A stretch of DNA of 64,000 nt from Streptomyces monomycini (GTDB taxonomy: Bacteria > Actinomycetota > Actinomycetes > Streptomycetales > Streptomycetaceae). Position 1 is the first letter of the stretch; each line of letters opens with the position of its first letter. The position numbers were made by a program, and so were the translations under genes. Positions 34,789-42,183 of this stretch are shown piece after piece. Below the pieces are notes generated by a model. That model was not told the origin of the DNA. It ran no database searches and saw only the letters and a program-made list of their open reading frames with translations. The DNA lies in contig NZ_JAFIQY010000036.1 of NCBI RefSeq assembly GCF_022271435.1, positions 26,411-90,410 of the forward strand, read 5' to 3'.

Positions 34789-35055
34789 TTATCCGTGGTT
34801 GACCCAGAACAGCAGGCCGAACGCGCCGAGGAAGACAACGGCCAGCACTCCGCCGGCTCCCGGGCGTCGGCGCTTTGCCGCGAGGCGCGCGTAGCCCCCG
34901 ATGACGAGCGCCCACCCCAGGCCGTACAACCCCCACCCCACGGTTCGGCCGATGTCGTTCTGCACGATGCGGAACGACAGATAGGCCAGCATCACCAGGA
35001 CGATCGGTGCTGACCACAGGGCGTCTTCGACTCTTTGCTGCCGGGACTTGGGCAT
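34789..35055 (-). CDS. Small three-helix membrane protein (second cassette)
   Basis: The protein has 88 residues. Predicted membrane segments are APIVLVMLAYLSFRIV, TVGWGLYGLGWALVIGGYA, and GVLAVVFLGAFGLLFWV. A basic KRRRPG lies between helices 2 and 3. The start at 35055 has GCAGTGGAGG upstream. It follows the secreted protein gene at 35136 after a hairpin, repeating the order seen one cassette upstream. Confidence 0.7.
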   Translation of the reverse strand: MPKSRQQRVEDALWSAPIVLVMLAYLSFRIVQNDIGRTVGWGLYGLGWALVIGGYARLAAKRRRPGAGGVLAVVFLGAFGLLFWVNHG

Positions 35056-35073
35056 GCGGTTCCTCCACTGCTG

Positions 35074-35114
35074 CCGGTGCCGGGCAGCCCTCCGGGAGGA
35101 CTGCCCGGCACCGG
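35074..35114 (-). terminator. Hairpin between secreted-protein and membrane-protein genes
   Basis: A perfect 14-bp stem pairs 35074-35087 with 35101-35114. It lies just after the stop of the secreted protein gene (minus strand) and before the membrane gene, so it may reduce downstream expression. Confidence 0.65.
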
Positions 35115-35135
35115 TGGGACGGTTCTTACTGGCTC

Positions 35136-35588
35136 TTACTGGCCGGTCAGCCAGCCGATCAGCTCATCCAGGACCATGCCGGGGGACGCCTTGATGACCC
35201 ACTTGGCCGGGTTCCAGTTGGACAGGCTGTTCACCCAGCGGTTGAAGGCGTCAGTGCCCCGCTTGGCCGCGGCGATGGCCGGCTTGAGGAGGTCACCCGA
35301 CTTCTTGAGCAGGGCCTTGAGGGCTTCGACCTTGGCGCTCGCGTGCTGCGCCTCGTCGACCTGCTGTGCCGCGGCGGCGAGTTCGGCGATCTGCTCGGCG
35401 GTCAGATTCGCTTCGCCGTTGGTGGCGGTGGCCGGGGACGCGGCCTTGTGGGCCGCGAGCTCGGCCGCGGTCAGGGTGGGCGTGGCCGCGTGACGGTTGT
35501 GCTCGACGGCGTTTGCCGCAGGGGCGGCGATGCCGAGGGCCACAGCGGCCGCAGCGGTGCTTGCGGCGATCCGCAGGCGCTTGTTCAC
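35136..35588 (-). CDS. Secreted helical protein B
   Basis: The protein has 150 residues. A signal peptide MNKRLRIAASTAAAAVALGIAAPAANA (first 27 residues, shown in parts) is clear. The mature protein is Ala-rich and helical (TAEQIAELAAAAQQVDEAQ), and ends with an amphipathic Trp-containing segment (FNRWVNSLSNWNPAKWVIK) and LDELIGWLTGQ. No cysteines. It resembles the neighbouring gene at 36080 in signal sequence, size and layout. The C-terminal half could be membrane-active; function unknown. Confidence 0.78.
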   Translation of the reverse strand: MNKRLRIAASTAAAAVALGIAAPAANAVEHNRHAATPTLTAAELAAHKAASPATATNGEANLTAEQIAELAAAAQQVDEAQHASAKVEALKALLKKSGDLLKPAIAAAKRGTDAFNRWVNSLSNWNPAKWVIKASPGMVLDELIGWLTGQ

Positions 35589-35733
35589 GTTATCCTCCGT
35601 GATACAGGGAGGTGGGCGGGGGCGGTACCGGTCAAAGTTCTCCTCCGCCCACCTGTCTGGTGGTGTACATGCCGATACGGGCCGGCGATCGTTCGTCCGC
35701 CCGTTCGGTGGTTCGGCCGGGTGCGGTTCCCGG

Positions 35734-36060
35734 TCAGAGCACCGTGCGTCCGACCAGGAACAGCGCGGCCAGTGCGAGAGCCGCCAGGAGTCCCCGCTCC
35801 CAGGGGGCGCGCAGCGCTGCGCGCACGCTGTCCGCGATCCGTCGGTACGACAGACGCAGCGAGTCTCCGAGCGGCATGGGTGCGCCGATGACGTCGGTCA
35901 GGAAATAGAGCGCGAGAGGGCTGACGACAGCCGCGCCCACCAGGGCGGGAGCGGATTCGGCGAAGATTCCCAGCAGCGCCAGGAGGCCGCTGCCCGCAGC
36001 CCACACGGCGCACCGCGTCTTCGCCGGCCAGGCGAAGCCCTGTCGGTCCCGTTCACTCAT
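35734..36060 (-). CDS. Small membrane protein (first cassette)
   Basis: The protein has 108 residues. Three hydrophobic segments: AVWAAGSGLLALLGIFA, ALVGAAVVSPLALYFLTDVIG, and GLLAALALAALFLVGRTV, with a basic loop (LSYRRIADSVRAALRAPWERG) before the last. It begins 19 bp after the secreted gene at 36080 and is probably in one transcript with it. Its relationship to the second membrane protein is by layout and size, not clear identity. Confidence 0.72.
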   Translation of the reverse strand: MSERDRQGFAWPAKTRCAVWAAGSGLLALLGIFAESAPALVGAAVVSPLALYFLTDVIGAPMPLGDSLRLSYRRIADSVRAALRAPWERGLLAALALAALFLVGRTVL

Positions 36061-36079
36061 GAGCCATCACCGGCCCCGG

Positions 36080-36586
36080 TCAGCGGGTGCGGGCCGGTGC
36101 GCTGAAGAACTCCAGGATGGTGTTGATGAACGCCTGCATCTCGCTGGGATCGCGAGCCAGCTTGGTCGTCTTCAGGTATTCCTTCAGCGCGCCCGCGCCG
36201 TTCTTCGCGGCCTTGATGGCGCCGGTGACGACACCGGCGCCGTACTTCCAGACCAGCTTGGCGACCTTTACGGGCCACGCGTGCTGGGCATCCGCCAACG
36301 CCGGATGCTGAGGCGTCGTACTGGAGAGCGCCGCGGCGAGGTCGTGCCGAGCACGCGAGTCGCCAGGGAAGAACGCCTCGGCGAGCGCGTCGGCCGTCGG
36401 GCTTTCGGGCAGCTGCCCGATGGCCGCCGCAATGCGGTCGGCCTCCGCGTCGGAAACGGGAAGCGCTGTCGCGGTCTGCGACTGCGCCCGGTGTGCTTCC
36501 ACAGCTGAAGCCATAGGCGCCGAGACTCCGAGCGCCACAGCGGCCAGGGAAACAGCAGCGGCCATCCGAAGGTGCTTACGGTTCAC
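36080..36586 (-). CDS. Secreted helical protein A
   Basis: The protein has 168 residues from GTG 36586 (AGAGGGGG 8 nt upstream). The signal peptide NRKHLRMAAAVSLAAVALG...APMASA parallels that of secreted protein B. The mature part contains a C-terminal amphipathic stretch LVWKYGAGVVTGAIKAAKNG followed by a helix ending FINTILEFFSAPARTR. No cysteines or catalytic motifs. The gap upstream contains a CRP-type site (36741-36754). It is paired with the 108-residue membrane protein gene. Confidence 0.78.
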   Translation of the reverse strand: MNRKHLRMAAAVSLAAVALGVSAPMASAVEAHRAQSQTATALPVSDAEADRIAAAIGQLPESPTADALAEAFFPGDSRARHDLAAALSSTTPQHPALADAQHAWPVKVAKLVWKYGAGVVTGAIKAAKNGAGALKEYLKTTKLARDPSEMQAFINTILEFFSAPARTR

Positions 36587-37111
36587 GTGATACCCCCTCT
36601 TCATGAAAACAACTTTGGCAGGTCTCGGGGGCCCGAATGGATTTCGGGCTTTACCTGTTGCCAATCGCCCGGCTGGTCAGGCCGGGACGAGATGACTGTC
36701 CATGGTCCAGACCAAAAGTTTCAAGCCGTGATGGTGTTTTGTGACTCAGGTCACCCTTGTAAGTCAAGGTTTGTTTCCGTGATAGCCATCGCTTCCATGG
36801 TCATAGACGCCTCTCGCGCCCTCAAGTAAGACTTCGCGGGAGATGTTCACGACAAGACTCGGTGGTGAGCGCGGGAGGCGAGCGTCCCCGGCGGCACCCC
36901 TCGTCCGGGCTGGGTGACCTACCTCTCAACCGCCTGGCGAGAGTTGCATCGCTTGGCCAACGCATTAGAGAGTCTTTACGCCCCGCCTCAATGCAGGCGA
37001 TGCGGGCCGCCGCACACCATTTCTCCGCCCGGCGCGGCCGATACGGCCCCACGTACCTCGATCGCCCGTTTATTCGACAGGGCTCTCCATGAAAAGCAGA
37101 ACCCCCGCTTC
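36587..37111. other. Divergent promoter region between secreted gene and ABC operon
   Basis: This 525-bp region includes a stretch with locally lower GC (around 36700-36800). It carries the CRP-like site at 36741-36754. No reliable gene was found; frames that exist have poor codon pattern. It must contain promoters for both the secreted-protein cassette (minus) and the ABC transporter (plus). Confidence 0.55.
36741..36754. promoter_or_regulatory. CRP-type site GTGAC-TCAG-GTCAC
   Basis: A perfect 5-4-5 inverted repeat matches GTG-N6-GNCAC, the consensus I recall for Streptomyces Crp. It lies 155 bp upstream of the GTG of secreted protein A. Confidence 0.55.
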
Positions 37112-38020
37112 ATGAACAAGAATGCCGCGCTCGTCGCCCACAACCTGAGCAAGTCGTACAACGGCAAGGCCGCTGTGGACGACGTATCCCTGACGCTGTC
37201 CGCCGGAAGCGTGACCGCATTCCTCGGCGCCAACGGCGCGGGCAAGACCACCGCCCTACGCCTGATGCTCGGTCTGTTGAAACCCGACACGGGCCACACC
37301 CTCTACGGAGGCCGGCCTCTGCACGCCTGGCGGGACCCCGCCCGGGTGGTCGGTGCCGTCATGGGCGGCGTCGCCGGGCACCCCAAGCACACGCTGCGCG
37401 ACCACTTGCGCATGGTCGCCGCCGGCGCGGGGGCCGACGACGAGGTGGTGGGCGCGGTCCTGGAGCGCGTCGGCCTGACCGCCGCCGCCGGCCAGCGACT
37501 CGGGAAGCTGTCCCTGGGTATGGGGCAACGCGCCGGCATCGCGCAGGCGCTGATCGGCGACCCGGCCGTGCTGGTGCTCGACGAACCGGTCAACGGGCTC
37601 GACCCGCACTCCATCCACTGGTTGCGTACGCTCCTGCGGCAACTGGCCGACGACGGCAAGGCCGTTCTCATCGCCACTCACCTGCTCGCCGAGGTCGAAC
37701 AGCTCGCCGACCAGGTCACCGTGCTCGCCCAGGGCCGCGTCGTCGCGCAGGCCACCGCCGCCGAGCTGGGCGACCGGGCCACCGGTCACGTCGTCGTCCA
37801 GGGGCCGGACCTCGACCGGTTGCTCCCCCTGGTGCGCCGGCACGACGCCGTCCTGGAACCCACCGGGCCCGGCACCGCGCGCGTATCCGGCATCGACCGC
37901 TTCCGGATCGGTGACTACGCCGCCGAGCAGGGCATACCCCTGCACTGGCTCGAAGAGCGCAGACCGTCCCTGGAAGAGTTCTATCTTTCCGTCGCACAGC
38001 AGGAGTTCGCAGCCCGGTGA
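37112..38020 (+). CDS. ABC transporter ATP-binding protein (BcrA/CcmA type)
   Basis: This 302-residue ATPase has Walker A GANGAGKTT (about residue 40), a signature LSLGMGQRAGIAQAL (about 135), Walker B AVLVLDEPVNGLDP and switch histidine IATHLLAEVEQ. The degenerate LSLGM signature and DEPVNGLDP are typical of BcrA/CcmA-like ATPases in antibiotic self-resistance. The start is ATG 37112 with no obvious Shine-Dalgarno; a leaderless mRNA is possible. The permease overlaps by 4 bp. Confidence 0.9.
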   Translation: MNKNAALVAHNLSKSYNGKAAVDDVSLTLSAGSVTAFLGANGAGKTTALRLMLGLLKPDTGHTLYGGRPLHAWRDPARVVGAVMGGVAGHPKHTLRDHLRMVAAGAGADDEVVGAVLERVGLTAAAGQRLGKLSLGMGQRAGIAQALIGDPAVLVLDEPVNGLDPHSIHWLRTLLRQLADDGKAVLIATHLLAEVEQLADQVTVLAQGRVVAQATAAELGDRATGHVVVQGPDLDRLLPLVRRHDAVLEPTGPGTARVSGIDRFRIGDYAAEQGIPLHWLEERRPSLEEFYLSVAQQEFAAR

Positions 38021-38913
38021 ATCCCCACGCGCCCGCCACACCCCCTCTCCACGTCCTCCCTTCCCCCGTCGCCGCCCCCACTTCCCTCGTCACCGCGCTG
38101 CGGCGAGCAGTGCGATACGAGATCCGGCGGCTCCGGGGCCTGGCCTCCACCCGGATCGTGCTGGGACTCCTGTGCGTGGTCAGCATCCTCAACGGCATCC
38201 TGCTGCGGACGGACCTGCCGACGGCACCCAACGGCGGACCGCTCGCCGTCAGCACCGCCGTCCTGGCCGACTGGCTCCAACACAGCCCCACCGCCCAGCA
38301 GGTCCCGCTGAGCGCCCTGCTGCTCGTCTTCGTCTTCGGCAGCGGCCCCGTCGCCGGCGAACTCCGTTACGGGACAGCACGTACCACCTGGCTGACCGTG
38401 GGCAGCCGCGGCCTCGCCTACACGGCCAAACTCATGGTCGGGGTCACGGCCGTCGTCAGCGCAGCCGCCTTGAGCCTCGTACTCCAGACCGCGGTGGGCG
38501 CAACCACACTCACCCTCACCGGCGCACCCCAACCGGCCTGGACCGAAGCCGGCGGCCCGGTCCTGCGCTACCTCCTCGTCATGGGCTGCTGGCCCGTCCT
38601 GGGAGCCGGCCTCGCCGCGCTGCTACGCAGCCGGGTCGCCACCGTCCTGGCCCTGACGCTGTGGCCGATCCTGGCCGAGCGACTGACCGGGCTCCTGCTC
38701 GGCAAGGTCCCCGGCCTCGGCGGCATCACCGAGGTCCTGCCGTTCGCCGCGGCCCGGGCCGCGATGCGCGCGGAGCCCGGCACCGACCCGTTCACCCAGG
38801 CCCTGGTCGGCAGCTCCCTGCCCGCCGGAGCCGCTACGGCGCTGTTCGTCCTCTTCGCCCTGGCCGTGGGCGCGCTCGGCCGGGTCGCCTACGCGCGACG
38901 GTCCGCCGCGTGA
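38017..38913 (+). CDS. ABC-2 type permease
   Basis: The protein has 298 residues. After a Pro-rich cytoplasmic N-terminus, six predicted membrane segments are visible (IVLGLLCVVSILNGILL; VPLSALLLVFVFGSGPVAG; LMVGVTAVVSAAALSLVL; VLRYLLVMGCWPVLGAGLAALL; VATVLALTLWPILAE; ALFVLFALAVGALGRVAY). GTG 38017 overlaps the ATPase stop. It completes a BcrAB-like exporter, suggested to protect against the membrane-active proteins of the neighbouring divergent cassettes; this is inference. Confidence 0.85.
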   Translation: MNPHAPATPPLHVLPSPVAAPTSLVTALRRAVRYEIRRLRGLASTRIVLGLLCVVSILNGILLRTDLPTAPNGGPLAVSTAVLADWLQHSPTAQQVPLSALLLVFVFGSGPVAGELRYGTARTTWLTVGSRGLAYTAKLMVGVTAVVSAAALSLVLQTAVGATTLTLTGAPQPAWTEAGGPVLRYLLVMGCWPVLGAGLAALLRSRVATVLALTLWPILAERLTGLLLGKVPGLGGITEVLPFAAARAAMRAEPGTDPFTQALVGSSLPAGAATALFVLFALAVGALGRVAYARRSAA

Positions 38914-39004
38914 GCTCCGGCCACCCGGCCGGCGCTCCTCGCCCACCTCACCCACCTCACCGACCGCGTCCAGCGCCAGTCGCCACGGATAATCGTCCAA
39001 CTGC

Positions 39005-39478
39005 TCACCACCGGTGCCGGGCGTGTGCGGCTCCCAGGCACCCCCAGATCGCGCAGCACCCGCACCGAGCGCCGGGTGGCCGGGTGGCCGGGTGCGCGTC
39101 CAGAGCCGTGGACCAGAACGGCAGCGCGACCACCGGCAGCCCCAGCCCGACGGCTTCGGTGAGCAGGCCGAGGGCGTAGGTGCCGGCGATCCCAGCGGCC
39201 CACTTGTTCACGGAGTTCATCGTCATGGGCGCGACGATCACCGCATCGGGCGGCGGATTGCGCTTCACCTCACCCGCCCGACGCCAGTCGCTCCGCACGG
39301 GCCGCCCGGAGGCGGCTTCCACCGCGGGTACGTTCAGAATCCCGCCCGCATCGACCGCGGGCGTGGCGATGACACACACGTCCCAGCCATCGGCCACGGC
39401 GGCTTCAACCAGGCGGACGACTTGGGCAGCGGGGCCGGCCGCGCAAACGATGATGTAGAGCACTCGTTGCTTGCTCAT
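39005..39478 (-). CDS. Flavoprotein (PPC-decarboxylase-like), C-terminus frameshifted
   Basis: The protein has 157 residues in the present frame. The N-terminus VLYIIVCAAGPAAQVVRLVE and APMTMNSVNKWAAGIA (FMN site) are clear HFCD/flavoprotein features. The normal ending is disrupted. The 8-bp unit GCCGGGTG occurs three times (39071-39094), and removing one copy restores HPATRRSVRVLRDLG in phase. One more single-base shift in a G run (near 39030) is needed to reach GAWEPHTPGTGGEQLDDYPW and LALDAV at about 38965. The encoded protein therefore lacks its native C-terminus. It is next to HAD and XRE genes. Confidence 0.75.
   Translation of the reverse strand: MSKQRVLYIIVCAAGPAAQVVRLVEAAVADGWDVCVIATPAVDAGGILNVPAVEAASGRPVRSDWRRAGEVKRNPPPDAVIVAPMTMNSVNKWAAGIAGTYALGLLTEAVGLGLPVVALPFWSTALDAHPATRPPGARCGCCAIWGCLGAAHARHRW
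39071..39094 (+). repeat. 3 x 8-bp tandem repeat that shifts the flavoprotein frame
   Basis: Three exact copies of GCCGGGTG. Because 8 is not a multiple of 3, each added copy changes the reading frame; two copies would keep the conserved C-terminal phase. Confidence 0.8.
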
Positions 39479-39578
39479 GCCAGCCTCCCCACTCGGCCCG
39501 GCGGCGTCCGGAACGCGTCTCGCCGTACAGCTGCATGTACACAGGTCCGGCAGACAGAACTGCCCCTAGGCTGTCAGG

Positions 39579-40217
39579 GTGATCGAAGCGGTGGTGTTCG
39601 ATGTGGGAGAGACGCTGGTCCGCGACGACCGGTACTGGCACGACTGGGCGGACTGGCTGAACATCCCCCGGCACACGCTCTCCGCCTTGGTGGGGGCAGT
39701 GGTCGCCCAGGGGCGTGACAACGCGGACGCTATTCGCCTGCTGCGACCAGGTACGGACATCATCGATGAGTACCGTGCGCGTGAAGCAGCCGGACAGGGT
39801 GAACATCTCGATGAGACGGACCTGTACCCGGACGTGCGACCCGCATTGGCAGCACTGCGCGAGGCCGGAGTCAGGGTCCTGATCGCAGGCAACCAGACTC
39901 CTCGTGCCGGCGACCTGCTCCGAGGCTTGAATCTGCCTGCCGACGCCATCGCGACATCGGGAGAGTGGGGCGTCGCCAAACCCCGGACCGAATTCTTTGA
40001 GAAGGTCATCGGCCTCGCCGGTACGGCCCCGGAGCGCGTCCTGTACGTCGGAGATCACCCGGCCAACGATGTCGCCCCCGCCCACGCGGCGGGCCTGCGA
40101 ACTGCACATGTACGCCGAGGTCCGTACGGATTTTTGTGGGCATCGAGCCCGGAAGCGGAACTGGCCGACTGGCGGATCAACGGATTGGACGAGTTGCCGG
40201 GCATCGTCACGGGCTGA
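39579..40217 (+). CDS. HAD-family hydrolase
   Basis: The protein has 212 residues from GTG 39579. Motif I FDVGETL begins with nucleophile D8 (the second Asp of DxD is Gly10, as in several small-molecule HAD phosphatases). Motif II is the AGNQTP threonine, motif III GVAKPRTEFF, and motif IV YVGDHPANDVAPA. A small helical cap sits between motifs I and II. Probable phosphatase, substrate unknown. It lies between the divergent flavoprotein and the XRE gene. Confidence 0.9.
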   Translation: MIEAVVFDVGETLVRDDRYWHDWADWLNIPRHTLSALVGAVVAQGRDNADAIRLLRPGTDIIDEYRAREAAGQGEHLDETDLYPDVRPALAALREAGVRVLIAGNQTPRAGDLLRGLNLPADAIATSGEWGVAKPRTEFFEKVIGLAGTAPERVLYVGDHPANDVAPAHAAGLRTAHVRRGPYGFLWASSPEAELADWRINGLDELPGIVTG

Positions 40218-40267
40218 CCGGCCGGCAACTTGGGTAAGTGCTTCAGGCAGCCAGAGCGGAGTGACCC

Positions 40268-41455
40268 ATGAATGCCGACGGCACAACTGGTACAGGAAAG
40301 CGGATTGCGTACCAGCGTCGGCTGGCCCGCCTCACGCAGCAGGAACTTGCCCGTGCGGCTGGCATCGCCCTTGGAACCGTACGCAAGATCGAAAGGGGGG
40401 AGCGGGGCGTCGGCGAGGGGGTCCTGAACGCTATTGCCGCAGCACTCGGCGTCGACGTCACTTGCCTGCTCTCCGGACGTGACCGCGCTGATGACCGGGT
40501 GCACCGGGTCATGCCCAAACTGTCCGCGGTCCTCGCCACTTATGACATGCCGGAGGACGGCCCCACGCGTCCGCTGAGTGAACTTCGGGAAGAGGTCGCC
40601 GGGGCCGTCGTCTGGCGCCTCGCGGCTCAATACGTCCGTATCTCACGCCATGCTGTGGGGCTTCTCGCTGAACTCGGCCGTGCCTTCCACAGCGCGCCCA
40701 CGTGGCGCCGTGCCGAAATCGCCGAGTTGCTTGTCGCTGCTTACCTGGCTGCCGATGCAGTCGCGTACAAGTACGGTGCTTACGACCTGTCCGCCCGCCT
40801 GATCGACCTCATGAGATGGGCTGCATCGCAGGCAGACAATCCACTGCTCGAAGCCGCGGTCGCTTATACACGGGCTGAGACTTACCTTGCCGCTGAAGCC
40901 CATGCAGCCGGCTTAAGTGCCTTGGAACATGCATTGGTAGTCGTGCCGCGCCGTCCGTCCGGCCCGGTAGCCGATGCCGCACGTGGCGCTCTGCACATGC
41001 GGGCGGCTGTCATTGCCGGGCGTGCCGGGAAAGCGGAAATCGCTGCTGCTCACCTGGCCGACGCGCGTTGCCTCGCCGCGCACGTCCCGGAAGGTACCTA
41101 CCAAGGCACCGGGTTCGGCCCGGACAGCGTACGCATTCATGAACTGTCCGTCGCTGTGAGTTTGGGAGACGGCTCCGTAGGGGGTGTCCTGGAGACCATT
41201 GGTGCCTGGGTTCCGTCCGATGCCCTCACTGCGGAACGCCGATCAGGTTTCTATATCGAACTGGCCCGGGCCCAGCTCTGGTCAGGCCAGGCGGATCGGG
41301 CCTTTGTCTCTCTCCAGACCGCGCGACGCATTGCTCCGCAGCATACCCGGGAACATGCGTGGGTGCGCGAGGATGCCGCGACGCTGCGTCGGCTGAAGCG
41401 TAGCGACGCTGAGAACCTGTCGAAATTCGCTGAATGGTGCCGCGCGGGCGAGTGA
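40268..41455 (+). CDS. XRE regulator with C-terminal TPR-like domain
   Basis: The protein has 395 residues. The N-terminal HTH_3 (RLARLTQQELARAAGIALGT... ERGERG) is within residues 15-70. The rest is helical with TPR-like repeats (LLEAAVAYTRAETYLAAEAHA, AEIAAAHLADARCLAAH, ARAQLWSGQADRAFVSLQTA). This is a typical Streptomyces cytoplasmic regulator. A rare TTA codon lies at 40913-40915. The start is preceded by GGAGTGACCC. It probably senses a ligand or a partner protein through the TPR part. Confidence 0.88.
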   Translation: MNADGTTGTGKRIAYQRRLARLTQQELARAAGIALGTVRKIERGERGVGEGVLNAIAAALGVDVTCLLSGRDRADDRVHRVMPKLSAVLATYDMPEDGPTRPLSELREEVAGAVVWRLAAQYVRISRHAVGLLAELGRAFHSAPTWRRAEIAELLVAAYLAADAVAYKYGAYDLSARLIDLMRWAASQADNPLLEAAVAYTRAETYLAAEAHAAGLSALEHALVVVPRRPSGPVADAARGALHMRAAVIAGRAGKAEIAAAHLADARCLAAHVPEGTYQGTGFGPDSVRIHELSVAVSLGDGSVGGVLETIGAWVPSDALTAERRSGFYIELARAQLWSGQADRAFVSLQTARRIAPQHTREHAWVREDAATLRRLKRSDAENLSKFAEWCRAGE

Positions 41456-41533
41456 CCGGACTACCCCGCGCAGGGGTACTTGAGCCGTCTGCGGCAGGTC
41501 AGCATCTCCCTGTCCGAACGACAGGAGCTAGCA

Positions 41534-41983
41534 ATGACCATGTCCAGCGCGGTGTCTGGCGCAATCCACGTACGTCCCTCGGTAGGTACGCCATGTCTGT
41601 CTTCCAGCAGCCTTCCCGCTTGGATTCCCCGAGGGGCCGGGCTGCGGGTTGTGCGTGATGTGGATGGCCTCGGTGTAGATGTCGTGTGGCTGGCGCTGCC
41701 TGTGGGAGAGAGGGTGCTCCGGGCGTTGGGAGCGCGTTCCGGAGCGATCATTGAGGATCACCGGCGTCCGGCCGGGATGTGCTGGCTGGTGCCCGCCGGT
41801 ACGGCCGGTGGGGTGCGGCTGCCGTTGTGGGGTGATGCGGGGGTGGGGGCGGCCCTGTACGTGCCGGGGCTGGAGATGTGCAGTGAGCGGCTGTGGTGGC
41901 GGGTGCGGCCGGAAGCGGGGGCGCTGGTCACGAGTGCGGTGGCCTTGCGGGCGGCTGTCATCGCCGTGGAGGGCGCGCTGTGA
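41534..41983 (+). CDS. Conserved hypothetical downstream of XRE-TPR regulator
   Basis: The protein has 149 residues from ATG 41534 (ACAGGAG 7 nt upstream). It contains GLRVVRDVDGLGVDVVWLAL, CWLVPAGTAGG and LYVPGLEMCSERLWWRV, a beta-rich pattern seen in short Streptomyces proteins that accompany such regulators. No membrane segment, no signal peptide. The next gene overlaps by 4 bp. Function unknown. Confidence 0.7.
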   Translation: MTMSSAVSGAIHVRPSVGTPCLSSSSLPAWIPRGAGLRVVRDVDGLGVDVVWLALPVGERVLRALGARSGAIIEDHRRPAGMCWLVPAGTAGGVRLPLWGDAGVGAALYVPGLEMCSERLWWRVRPEAGALVTSAVALRAAVIAVEGAL

Positions 41984-42183
41984 TCGGGTGTGCGGAATGC
42001 GGTTCCGTACGGGAGGTGTTCGTCATCGGTACCGTGCATGCGGCCAGTGGGGGCGGGGCCGATGTCGGGCTGTGTGCGGGGTGCGACGAGAAGCGGGAGA
42101 AACGGCGCAGGGGCGGCACCCGTTCGCGCGGGGCCGCCCCTGGTGGAGATCAGGGCGTCAGAGCGCCGCACCCCCCGGCTTGA
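41980..42183 (+). CDS. Small zinc-ribbon-type protein
   Basis: The protein has 67 residues from GTG 41980, overlapping the preceding stop. Two CxxC pairs, CAEC (near the N-terminus) and CAGC (about residue 34), separated by about 28 residues, suggest a zinc ribbon. A basic Arg/Lys-rich tail follows. Its 3' end overlaps the convergent TerD gene by 26 bp. Confidence 0.6.
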   Translation: MIGCAECGSVREVFVIGTVHAASGGGADVGLCAGCDEKREKRRRGGTRSRGAAPGGDQGVRAPHPPA

